Positions 49,924 through 61,493 of a stretch of DNA of 64,000 nucleotides are shown in pieces. The notes beneath the pieces are model-generated. The model ran no database searches, had not been told where the DNA came from, and worked only from the letters and a program-made list of their open reading frames with translations. Made by a program: the position numbers and the translations under genes. Numbering within the stretch: position 1 is the first letter of the stretch; each line of letters starts with the position of its first letter. Origin of the DNA: Leuctra nigra (taxonomy: Eukaryota; Arthropoda; Insecta; Plecoptera; Leuctridae); the NCBI GenBank assembly GCA_934045905.1, contig OW203761.1:36072964-36136963 (forward strand). Direction: 5' to 3'.

Positions 49924-52177
49924 ATTATAACATCGTCAAATTAATATCATCTGAAATGAAGTTGGATCACGTGATTATTAACAGCACGTCCGCCAATAGG
50001 AATAGTTTCGCATTCACGGGGATACGGCACCTCCACCATTCAAGCCATGGAAAACTGGATTACGTATTGATTTTGCATTATGAACAATTCTAAATATTCC
50101 ACTAATTTGTACTTTTTTGGCACTGGCCCAGATTTTTACAAAAGAAACCTCATAATGGACATACGTGTCACAAATTTGCTTTAACATTGCTTCTGTTGAA
50201 TTTTGCTTTGGCTATGTTATGCTATTTGGTGCTTATTTTGTAAGCATTTCAGCTAATTTCTGCGTCCCTTGGCTTGTATAAAATCTGAATTGGAAATGGC
50301 CTTTTCATAACGATCGCAGCGTTCTGTGTAGCCCACGATTTTACCTCGGCTCCTTCTCAACAGTAAGAATGTAGCTCTCTGATAAGTTGAAAATGCACTC
50401 AAGCAAATATCATTCCTTTATCTTCATATTATCGTACCTTCCCTTCACCCTTTTTCTATAAATTGCAACGAAATTAAATTTCAAAGTTTTCTTGTTCATC
50501 TTAACTTATAATATATAAAGTCTTTTCCTTACAATATTACATTTTTCTTTCGGTGATCCTAACAAAGAGAGTTTTCATTTTTTATTCGTTTCCACACAAG
50601 TTTTGCTATTAGAAGTTTCACGTGGAACTGGGGATGGTCTTGCTAGCGAATTTCCCAAAGAAAGGCACGTTCACTATTCTATCATTTTCCACGCTGGAAT
50701 TTCCAACTAGATTCCACCGTTATGAATAATGCAGCTGGCAATATCAATCCCTGTCGAATGAGCTTTGGAACTAAAAAGTTCATACTTATTCATCATAAAA
50801 AGTATCCCTATTTATTCTGATTTCTGATGGAGTTGCAATGGGAGCTGCATGAATCAGGTCTCAATGTGTCAACTATCCTTCCAACATATCTACTCTGCTC
50901 TTTCACTCGGCGTCCAGTGATAATAATTCTTCATAATTATTTGATTAGCTGAATACGTCCAGCCCAGCCAGGTTCTCTTAGCGAAAAAGCTTCCTTTTTT
51001 CCACGTGCGTTATTTTCCGAGCCCTAATTAAATTTCCGTAGTGAATCATGGCTCCTGCATGAACAAGGAAAACTCGGAATCTCATCTTCATGGAAGAATT
51101 TATAATAGAGAGAAAACTAATATAAAATGATGTATATTATTGCGCCCGCCGTCCGAGTCGACTAAAATGTGTTCATCGTTGTTTAGATAACCGAAATATG
51201 AAGTTATATTACCATATTTTCTCATGCGTGAAGTGATATAGGATGTAGGGCGAGTTCGCACCCTTATTTCAACACTTTTTGTATCTTTGCCGGAGATTTT
51301 TTACATTATTGCCCCTTTGTAAATTAATATTCATTCCTGGTTTTTAATTTGCATTAATTTATTTTCGATTAGATTCTTGAGACTGTCAGATTAATATATT
51401 GTCAATCAATGAAATGTCTACTTTGTGAATGTAAAATGAAATGTTTAAAATTAATGTTTTCTTAGTGGAATGTTACACAACTCAGGGAGCTGGACGTGGC
51501 TGGAATTGATTTGCAACACTAATTAGACCCCTGACTTATTTTCTAATAATTGATAATAATCATTCTGACAAGCGTTCTCGTCTGATTTCGCAATGGCTGA
51601 TCAATATCTTACTGAGCAAATGGCTGCCGGCGTTTAGCTCGTGATCCGGTCTTTCACATCGCCACTCTTTCCCGAGACCCCGAGACCGAGGAAACACTCC
51701 AGGCCATTCCAACACAAACACAAAACTAACCTAACCTAACTCATTCAACTTTTCACAAATCTTGTCAAAATATTTTTTTGAAATGAGTTTGCTTTCACTG
51801 GTTGACTACTTTCGCTTGTAATGTTTAATTATTCCAGCTTCCCCTCCGCCCTCTTCCCCCTCTCAGCCTCCCACGCCGGGTATTGGACCTGATCAGATTG
51901 AAACTTCTTTACGGCACGATATTATTGTGTGAAGGCATGCAGGTACAACACGGGCCATAAACGTGGCAACAGGGTCTCCCTGGTACAGGTAGACGCATTG
52001 GTAAACACACACTCGGGCAACTGGTGAAGCAGAGTAGTGAATGTGGCTCTACCCGTTTTAGTAGGGAAATAGAGATGAACGAACATGGCACCTCCACCGA
52101 TGTAATACCAGTAACTTATTAGACTAGTGTGTAGATGTATGGTAGATGTGTTGTACTACACACACATACTATTTGTA

Positions 52178-52624
52178 GATCCTAATTCCTGCATTAGTTT
52201 GGTTGATCCTGATCACCTGAATTAGTTTGATTGATCCTGATTTACCTGAATTAGTTTGGTTGATACCTGAATTAGTTTGGTTGATCCTGATTTACCTGCA
52301 TAAGTTCACCTGAATTAGTTTGGTTGATCCTGATTCACCTGAATTAGTTTGGTTGATCCTGATTCACCTGAATTAGTTTGGTTGATCCTGATTCACCTGA
52401 ATTAGTTTGGTTAATCCTGATTCACCTGAATTAGTTTGATTGATCCTGATTCACATGAATTAGTTTGGTTAATCCTGATTCACCTGAATTAGTTTGATTG
52501 ATCCTGATTCACCTGAATTAGTTTGGTTAATCCTGATTCACCTGAATTAGTTTGATTGATCCTGATTCACCTGAATTAGTTTGATTAATCCTGAATTAGT
52601 TTGGTTGGTCCTGATTGTCCTGAT
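52178..52624 (+). repeat. Tandem array of a 29-bp unit, about 14 copies
   Basis: The unit is TTGGTTGATCCTGATTCACC then TGAATTAGT. Variants alternate GGTTGATCC, GGTTAATCC and GATTGATCC, and truncated units occur at 52259-52275, 52300-52320 and the right end. Several neighbouring copies alternate GGTTAATCC and GATTGATCC, which suggests that a two-unit (58-bp) block was amplified late. Confidence 0.93.
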
Positions 52625-53306
52625 TGAAACTCACAGTGAGAATGTATCGGGATCGCTTTTCAGACAATGATATTTGTACGTTATTGTTCTCTCATAACAT
52701 AGTTACTGGATGTGTATAGGTACCTATAGTTGGATACATGTTATTGTTGGTACCTGTTTATGTTTTGAACCATCTGGTGTTTTAGGATTGGAACTCGAAT
52801 TCACTTGGAATATTCCATCAAGATGCCATCGTAAAGTGTTTCTTGGCAGGGGTCAAAATGTTAGGATGCGACAAGCAATAGAACACGTATTAGATTAATT
52901 TTCAACAAAACCTTGACAAAATAAAATTGGAACAAATTAAAAAATTCATCCCAGGTCTACTATTATCTAAATCATCATGTTTCTGTAATTTAAATTGTAT
53001 TCTTATTTTCTTTTTGTTTTTTCAATTCCCACTTGCCCGATCACAATGGAGAATGGAATTTAAATAATAGCTTTGAAACGGTTTAGAAAATTAACGTAAT
53101 TGGTGGGAGGGGTGAGGTGGAACGAATGGTGGCCATTTGCTCAATAATCGTGACTGGCTGTACAGCTTGGTCCACGAGCATCTCTGCTTGTGCCTCCTCG
53201 AGTCTATGATCTGTGGATGCTGTGCCAAGGGTTTTGGACATGGGCGTGAGACAGGAAGATGATCGCAGCAATTATCCGATCCTCCGTGACAAATAATAGA
53301 CAATCA

Positions 53307-53353
53307 TTGTTGTTGTCGTTGTTGTTGTTATTATTATAATAATTATTATTATT
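53307..53353 (+). repeat. (TTG)n(TTA)n microsatellite
   Basis: A TTG run passes into TTA and then an AAT/ATT stretch. Simple sequence, non-coding. Confidence 0.88.
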
Positions 53354-53910
53354 TGTACGTGAGATCAGGTAATAGCCAATCAGAAGTTTTCGACAATTTT
53401 ATGATTTCTATTTATGGATAAATATCTCAAACTGAAAGTAATTATTTAATACGAAGCCAGTTTTGAATTTCGACGACATTATGGACTTTTGTTCTAACCG
53501 TTTCCCCTTCGTTTAAACTTCTCAGATCTTTGCTTTAACTTTGTTTTGTATCTCTTTCTCAAATTTACATTCATCAATTTTTACGAAATTTATTTCGAAA
53601 CGTTCAAAATACACCCTCACTGAAATCCCATTTACATGATCAAAGAATCTTTTCCCCGTCTTTACGCCCCCTCCCCCCACCCTCTTTCCCCTCCAGCCAC
53701 CACGTCTAATCTTGGAAGAAATACGTTTGAATGATTTTCCCTTCTTTCACCATTGCTATATTCACTTTTCTCCCTTCCGATGTGGCACTTGATAAAAGCT
53801 CAACTTAATAATAGAAAATCTTTTTCGACAATTTGATAAATTATTGAATGATTGAGAAACGGGTTTGTAATGCGGTGCTACGATCATTGCTTTATTTTCA
53901 CCTCGTTTCA

Positions 53911-54260
53911 CTCTCTGAACCCGGCGCCTCCACTGTTCATGCGGTTGGTAGACCTGGTTGGTTGAGACCAGAAGGCATATTCAGGAACGTTTTCCCGATT
54001 CCATTCTGATTGAATCCGGTCACTGCCATAAGGATTAACATTGCATTGAATCGAATTCCAGTGGAATTGGGAATGTAAAAGTTCTAGTAAAGGGCCCCTG
54101 ATCTTCAGACCTGTCTGGGTCTGAACCCGGCTCCTCCATTATTCATGTGGCTGGTCTCATCTTCAGATCGCACTGGGTTTGAACATGGCTCCTCCACTGT
54201 GCATGGGGTCTTCATATCGCCCTGGGTTTGAACATGGCTCCTCCACTGTACATGGGGTTG
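53911..54260 (+). repeat. Cluster of tRNA-3'-end-like segments, partly tandem
   Basis: Four segments share the pattern TGAAC(C/A)(C/T)GGC(G/T)CCTCCA: at about 53917, 54121, 54179 and 54228. The last two units (LTR-like word order: CTGGGTTTGAACATGGCTCC, then TCCACTG, CATGGGGT) repeat at about 50 bases. The word CTGGGTCTGAACCCGG is a paired T-arm and CTCCTCCA mimics an acceptor-stem 3' end, so a tRNA-derived repeat is the likely source. The same GGC.CCTCCAC word occurs alone at 22720, 33607, 50026, 52087 and 56195. Confidence 0.5.
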
Positions 54261-55913
54261 GTAGCACTGATCGCCCTACACAACCGAGTTAATTGCTATT
54301 CCGAATCTCGCTTCACTTCGGACTTCCTGACTGAGATTAAACTGTGCATTTCGCTGGACGAAACATTCATTTATCACGGATTTAGGTGGAGGATTATTCA
54401 GAAATCTGCATTAAATAATAATTGAAAATTTCATAACCGCGAGTCAATTATTTCTCGTTAATAGACCACTCATTACTCAATGTTGCACGCAATTAAGTTA
54501 AGCTTCTAAATGCCAAACTAAATCCGTATTATTATATTTCTGTTCGATTATAATGGATCAGCAGTTTTGTTAAAAATAAATAAATGAAGAGTGGGGAAAT
54601 AATATGAATTCGTACATTGAGTCGAGAGAGAATGATGTCCAACAACGACTCTAAACATCACTGGAGGTGATATAATTATATATTCAACTAATTATTGTAA
54701 TTACGAACTACGTCCACTTATATCTCTCAAGAATAACGCTACAATATAACAATCGAGTTAACTGTACACTATTATGATAATCAATAAGCTAGTTACTCAC
54801 TCCACGAAAACTGTTAGGCGATAATTGTTAATTGTTGTGATTATTCATATGTCGTATACCTAATTAAAGTAACTGTTGACGAAGTAAACTCAGTGAGTTT
54901 GTTGTCTTGTAATTAGCCTCTGTGCTTGAAGGTGTGCCCCGAATACACAGAAATCGTGTTACCAGAGTTTTAAATCCTCTTGTTTAATTTATAAGTTGTT
55001 TTGTTTGCTCGTTAGCGTGTATCACTCTGTTAATTAACAATAACAGATGTTATTGGCTTCTCTGCGATTGCTTCATTACAAGTTTATTACAACCCCTTCT
55101 TGCCTTCCCGTTGCTTGGGCTGGGAATCGATCGCGAGTTAAACACGATGCTTCCTACATTATCTCAATGATGACCTTTCGAGAAGAAAACTTGACGTTCC
55201 CCTTTGCAGTTTCATCCAGTGTCTGACATTTGCACGGTAGAGCGCGAACATAGTTCCCAAGAATCATTCCCCAACATTCGAGACGACTTTTTATACAACT
55301 TAGAACAATCTCAAACACACAGAGCGCCTCAAAGAGAATCAAATTTCTTGAGACAAAGTTCAAGTGAAGAAAAGCAAGGAAAGTACTTTTAGTGGGATCG
55401 AAAGTTAAATTAATTTGAAGCAACGTATTGTATTTATCAAATGCTTGGCTCGTTTGGAAGCAATTTCATTTTGAGTGGGCCTTTATAATTATTAACTTTA
55501 ATTTAAATATCACTAATTGCAGTGTTCGCTTTGATTTACGTTATCAAATGAGTGGTCTCGAGTCGTCTCTGGCTGATATCTTGAAGCCTGGCAGAATTAA
55601 TAATTTTATTATAGAGATGAATTTCTAGAAAACCACCATGGATTATAATGTATTTGAAATAATATTGTGTTAAATGCAATTACATTTTTTTCTGAAATTT
55701 TCTATTGGATTGATTTTGTATAAAGCCTGCATGGGATACTCTTGAATTGCTGTTTTAGATGGGAATACGGATAATGCTTTGCAGTTTTATTTTTACTGGT
55801 CTACACTGTACTAGTTAGCCTTTGTGTACACCAACAGAGTGATTTATTCGGTTTTTTAATTAACCTTTTTCTGTTTGTATGGAATAGAAAACTGTCGAGC
55901 AGAAGAGGGTTTG

Positions 55914-55958
55914 AGAGCCTGGGGGAGGAGGGAGGCAGGAGGGGGCGGGAGGAGGATG
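55914..55958 (+). other. G-rich tract with quadruplex potential
   Basis: Runs of two to five G separated by A, C or AG (GGGGG, GGG, GGGGG, GGG). Strand-asymmetric purine tract inside the intron. Confidence 0.5.
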
Positions 55959-58113
55959 AGTTCGGACAGTGCTAGATTAAAAGTAAACAATATAATGTAG
56001 TATAATATCTACTGGAGAATGGAGGGATTGGCTTTGTTCGATTCATTTTGTACAGTAGAAATCCCAGGACACTTCCATCCATAATATCATTGATAAACAT
56101 TGAAATAGACAATAATTACTCGATGGTTATTCTTGAAGCAATTATTATCATTTTAACCAGTTGTTAACTCATTGATGTAATTGTCTCGTGGCACGGCACT
56201 TCCACGGTGGAGGTGCCCTTCGTAATTCAATTTCATTCCAATTATTCCTCGGTTTTCGAGTCTCCTAAAAAGCTCGGTGTGAGTGACAGACATGTGTCTA
56301 TCTCCTCGCACCCCTCTCCTCCCCTCCCCTCACCTCGTGCTCTATTTCTCCAGGGATTGCAAGTCAATCCCCTCTAGTCCCTGCAAGAATTTTAACCCCG
56401 ACGCACTTTTCTGATTTACTTTTCCTTTTTCGTTGGGTGGGAGAAATGCGAGAGAGAGGATTGTTCGTTTTGTAATTCTGGAAAGTGCCTTTACATTCCC
56501 TCTGATATATTACTACACAACAACAATAAACTCTTGATGTCTTTGCCAAAATCCAAGTATTAAAATAATGCCCACTTCAGCTTTTGCACATCTCGACGTT
56601 TTACTGCTTTTGCGCCAAACTTTTCTACTTGTTTTCGTGGAAGAAAGAATTATAGGTAACTCTATCTTGTTAATTCTTCCGTGAGTGTCCATTTACTGAA
56701 ATACATGAGTCTTCAAACTCTGATCTATGAGCAAAGTGCTGACATTTTATTACTTGAGTGATGAGTTTAAATAATATCTTGTCAATTCTTCTGTTCGCAT
56801 GATTAGAACAGACAATTATTATGACAGGCAATCAAGACAAGACAATACAATTCATTTCGTTGATTTAAAAAACCTGAAAACAGTACTTTTAATGCGTTTT
56901 CGACAATCTAATACCACTTTGAATTATGATGGCCTATATTAGTATTACATTGGAAAACGGAGATAATGGAAAAGTAGAGTTCTAAGGTATGTAATTCCAT
57001 GAATTTAATTCATTTTGATTAAAAATAAAATGTAAAAGCTAATAATCGAAACAGGAAATATTAAATGACATTCATTAGTAGAAGTAGCTCAAGTTTGAAT
57101 GATTCGATTCTTAACTCGTTCTTCACAAAAGCGCTGTAATGTATTATAAAGTTTAAAGCTCACTATAAGTTCGTTAGATTACAGTGCATTAAACAGTTCC
57201 AATACAACTGCAAGTTTGTTTGGCTGAGAAGTGAGGGTTGGTTGCTTCTCTACTTTATGGCACTTGCAACTTTACTACTTACTATCTATAACATCTTCCA
57301 TAAATTAGCGATTATTGCTAATGGCATGTAAGACAGTCGCAGATATGCGACTAACTGTCCGAGGAGCGACTAATAAGATGCGACTAGGAATGTTCAGATG
57401 GAATTTATTACACATAATTCACACCTCGGCCGAAGAATGTGCATGTGAAGATAGGTGTTGACTGTTGCTAGAGACCTGTGTTAAACTCGCTCGTACCAAT
57501 GCGAGGATGGAGAGATTTCGAAACACCTGGATTTCAAAACTTTAGTTTATAACTTATAAATTATGATTGTTTTTGAAATATGATAGGTATAGTGTTTATT
57601 TTAATGTGCAAATGTGATATTCATGCTTTGCACGTGACATCATCTCATTGTTGCGCGGCCATCTTGGTGATACTTGTCAGAACGGCTGTCAATCCGTTTT
57701 TCAGTATTTTTTGATATCATTTATGGTTTACCTGTGCAATTATAGGCTGCAGAAGAAGTTCTTATATATGTATAAAACCACTCATTTACAAACTATCTTT
57801 GAATATAACTGATAATAATTAGTTTAAATCGACTTGACAACTATCACCAATATGGCCGAAAATATACTTTTTTACATTGTTGATATAAAACAAATTACGC
57901 TTGTGCAAACTATGAATAGTAAGTAGAAGTTTTAAAAAGTTACTTATCTTGTCAAGTTCGCATCATTTTCAAAACTTGCCCCAGATATCAAACAAAGTAC
58001 GGTATAATATATTTCTTCATGACTTCTTGGATCCTGACTATGAATTTGGGATTTTCAAATGTGTGAGTGGACTTATTATTGAAAACTAATGATTGTTTTT
58101 CATCTTGTTACAG

Positions 58114-58185
58114 AGGACCGAGAACTTGGACCTATCTCTCTCCGTACCACACGGTTATCACACTAGCTACAATATGAGCGACCAG
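58114..58185 (+). CDS. TOX: TOX-family protein, coding exon 2
   Basis: Seventy-two bases encode 24 residues, RTENLDLSLSVPHGYHTSYN then MSDQ, in phase 0 at both ends. The acceptor is TTTTTCATCTTGTTACAG and the donor is CAG|GTAAGA, both close to consensus. Its last residues lead directly into TFHTP of the next exon, as the vertebrate TOX3 segment ending ...SEQ leads into TFHTP. An internal ATG at 58171-58173 could serve as an alternative start (MSDQTFHTP...) if a transcript used a different, non-coding first exon. No function is known for this short N-terminal segment. It precedes the transactivation-like region. Confidence 0.88.
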
Positions 58186-61100
58186 GTAAGAACAATTCCA
58201 CAGCTTCCCTGCTCCATGGATCATATCGACTGACACCTCACAGGGATATTTCATCGCGTATGAATTTCTTATACATTCCTCTATTCTCCAGGGAAATAAT
58301 TTTATTACACATGGCAGCTTCGGAATGCCGAAGGTTCATAAATAAGAATTCCATTCCCATTAATTGCACCCCCTCCTTTGCGCCGCGCAACCCTTATTGA
58401 AATTCATTAAAATACTATTTTTAATTGCTGACAAAAAATTAATTACCATGTAACACCACTTCATTAGCATGTAGATTAAGGTTTAATTCTGTAATTTCCA
58501 CATTGTTTCTTTTTGCCAAGTTAGTTTCTGGGGGGTATGGAGATTACCCCGGCATCAGTGGGTGTATTTGGTCTCCGTGGATTACATGGGTCGCAGAGGA
58601 GGATAAAGTTTACTTCGTGGAATGGCCTCTTTTATTAAAAGTTTGTCTCTTCCCAGAGCTTTACGGAGCCCAACAAAGGCCACATTATTTGTATACATTA
58701 TGCAAAATGACGTTCCAACGGCGGCCTCTTGGAAACAGGCGACATTCATCCATTTTGTTGCGACAAGAATAGAGGACTGCGATTTCCCCAGTCGAGGCAA
58801 ATAATTTACACAAACATTTAGAACAAATGGGCATTTATGGTTCCTGGATCCGTTGTGCCTGCTCCTGTGCGTAACAGTCGTGTCCGCATCTTCAGCTACA
58901 TGTGAATATCAACAATAGCAGTTCACATGCGTGTGTAGACATCGATTTTTCAGGCAACCGGTCTCATTTGTATTTTTATCGGCTCGTTTTCGTGTAGCTT
59001 CTCTATACAGATCGGTTTATTTATCCCATCAAGTTGGATATATTGCACTGCGGCGTTTACAAGTTTATGTTTCCAATCAGGGAAACATTGCGTTAATTTC
59101 TCGGCGTTTTCAGTTTAAGTTATTTATAAGCAAAACTTGTCCAACCATCTGGCTAGTTTGCAGAGATTTATAATCTAATTGAATTTCATATTTTATGTTT
59201 TATATTTAGATGATATTGAAGGATGTTTATTTTCTGCTGATAGAGTCAAATTATGTGCAGAGGGCTCTGGCGTGGAGGCCGTATTCTATATTTCAAAAAT
59301 CCCGATTCTGCTGGAATCCGATTCGATACGGCCATTGACCGTGAATCGGAATCCAAACAGAATCGGAAATTTTAAAGTTATGGAATTGATCCCCTCTGGC
59401 CCCAGAAAAATAAAACAGTACAGCCTCTCAAATCAATAATTTTCCTCTAAATGTGATACTCAACGAAATCTTCAAAACTTTAAATTTTGCTTCATAAAGT
59501 TGTCTCTCTAATTTAATCTAATTTATTTAAAATGCGATCACTTTGGTTGGAGTTTCTAATTCTTGAATGGTTCGTTTAGTTGTTCGAATACCTGATCCTC
59601 AGCCTCCGAGAAATATTAACTCGTGATTCCCGAGCCTGTCAAATCAATCACCTGCCCGGCTATAACTTTACCCGTGGCACAATACCGTGGACAACAGCCA
59701 TTCAATGCACCCCACTTAAAGATAAAATATGAGCTTTATAAAGCCTGCGTTTTTACATACTCATAGAATATATTTCATTTCGTTTTGTTCTGATGTGAAT
59801 ATGTTTGACCATGTGTGGTCTTCAACTTTGAACGCAGTACTAAAAAGCTGTGAGAATCTCCGCTGCAATGTTGAACTTGAGTCGAGAGACAAGCAGCAAT
59901 TATTATTTCTCCTTGTTTGACCAAATAAGGCCAAAAATTCTCTCTCTTGTCTCATCCACTATACTTTATTATAAGACTACATTTTTGAGAGACAGCCGTG
60001 CTCATTAGAATTTTAGTTCTGTTCATTTTAATGAGATTACTTGAGACAAGTAGGTACCACGAATTAATTGCATTCATTATGCGGCTTGTAAGGAAAAGAA
60101 TCTGGAATTAGATTTTTATTCGCGGATAAAATTTTTCATATAGCTAATTCCGTGTTTTTCTCACACTGCATTGTTGTAATTGATGTCTTCTGTGAGTGGT
60201 GTGAAGTATGCTTCATTACGCAGGTATTAGGCGTTTGGATGCCGGGGGGTGCATCGTAAACACACGTGTATTAAGGTAAACGTCACCAGTGGGCGTAATT
60301 TATTAGCCATAGCCTCGTAAAAATGTAAGAAGGTGCACAACAATAAAACCCAGGGTCTGGCGGACCCACACAATGCATATTTGTGTTGATTTTAACATCT
60401 TTTTATGAGATGTCAAAATTTCCTAATTTATTTCAGTTTCTCTTGACGTGTTTTGATTAACGACGCACTCTGACCAGCGTTCCTTTGAAGGGTGGGTTTT
60501 ATTTGAAATCTCGTCAATTAGCATCATAGTGCTTTTTTTCATTCCAGCGGGGTTTGAAATGATGGTGCAGTAATGTCTGTCATTACATTACATAGCTCTG
60601 AGGTTCAGTTAAACTAGCCTCAATTAAATAATTTATTATACCTCATTAAAATTTTATGATATATTCATATAATTATCTTTTTTACATCATTCTGTCTCAA
60701 TAAAACATACATTTAATATGAGGTTGCTTTGAGGAATAAGATTTATTATTTATCAATGCTTTGCCATATTCCCCCCCTTGCTCCCGGAATCAGTAAAAGA
60801 AAATGTCTCTCGAGCAATTTGGATTCGTTTTATATTCCATTCTGCTACAAAACTGAGCTCGACGTAATAGCTGCTATATTTTGTAGCAATTTCTACCCTC
60901 GCTATGGCTGTAATAGCCTGCACATTAGAACCGTATGGGGAAACACATAACAGTGCATCGTGCCTTGTTCATTGCAATGTTGATCATATGAGATAAGATT
61001 TATTACACGTGGGGGACAATGTATTGAAATTGAAAGATATAAATATACCTCTTTGATCAAACACCCTTATTCATATATTTTAAGGGTTTGTTGCGGAGAA

Positions 61101-61337
61101 AATGTTGGGGTGAGAGGAAACTTTTCAGAGATGTAGTATAAAAAATAGACAGCAGTGCGGTGATAAAGTGTGGTGAAATGTGGAGATGCAATGATCATAA
61201 AACAGAAGTGACAACAATGTCACCGTCACCTCAGCCATTTTGTTTCAATTTGTCTGGCATTAGACTCTGTCGGTGTCTGGTGTTATATTATCGGCTGTAA
61301 AGAGAATCGCCCCTGCTGACTTGTTCTTCTCTGGCAG
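58186..61337 (+). other. TOX intron 2 (3.15 kb)
   Basis: It is bounded by CAG|GTAAGA and CTTCTCTGGCAG|ACT. No exon was seen inside. The stretch at about 60230-60400 is unusual: forkhead-type GTAAACA words (60257, 60274), TTTATTAGCC and compact GC-containing blocks suggest a conserved enhancer. The block 59260-59370 holds imperfect inverted GGAATCCGATTC/GAATCGGAATCC words, probably an old repeat. Confidence 0.8.
60230..60400. promoter_or_regulatory. Candidate intronic enhancer
   Basis: Forkhead-like GTAAACA/GTAAACG words, a CACGTG-like ACACGTGT, and a TAAT-containing TTTATTAGCC (posterior Hox/Cdx-like) are packed within 100 bases of non-repetitive sequence. Conservation cannot be assessed from one sequence. 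Confidence 0.25.
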
Positions 61338-61397
61338 ACTTTTCACACCCCGAGCTTCGGCGACGAAGAGTTCGACATCCCTCCCATCAACCCCCAT

Positions 61398-61445
<48 letters not shown>

Positions 61446-61493
61446 CAGCAACAACAGCAACAGCAGGCATCCATGTATAACCAACCACCTCAG
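61338..61493 (+). CDS. TOX: TOX-family protein, coding exon 3 (signature and poly-Gln)
   Basis: It encodes 52 residues in phase 0, starting TFHTPSFGDEEFDIPPINP. This is the family signature: vertebrate TOX3/TOX4 have TFHTPSLGDEEFEIPPI at the same place, so assignment to the TOX family is firm. HHHH and 20 consecutive glutamines follow (ten CAG codons, then mixed CAA/CAG), then ASMYNQPPQ before the donor CAG|GTAAGC. TOX proteins are nuclear HMG-box factors that regulate transcription; this segment belongs to the N-terminal regulatory region, not to the DNA-binding box. The complementary strand gives a poly-Leu shadow frame. Insects usually have a single TOX gene, so I leave the vertebrate paralogue number open. 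Confidence 0.96.

Larger units (their letters stand above)
29683..58113 (+). other. Presumed first intron of TOX (about 28.4 kb)
   Basis: It is bounded by AAG|GTAATT and by a pyrimidine-rich acceptor ending TCTTGTTACAG. I found no other exon inside. Contents: CpG-rich patches at 30150-30400 and 35640-35900; AT-rich filler without recognisable genes at 30400-32020, 32840-36100, 36320-44020, 44340-47630, 48180-52175 and 52625-58113; and the minisatellites and foldback elements listed separately. A full CRE is at 49916-49923. YY1-type words lie near 39428, 42330 and 57655, and an NRF1-like GCGCATGCGC is at 34198-34207. Long first introns with embedded enhancers are usual for developmental HMG-box genes. 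Confidence 0.55.

Noticed and set aside
61260..61484. Minus-strand poly-Leu frame
   Set aside because: Complement of the CAG/CAA tract of TOX exon 3.
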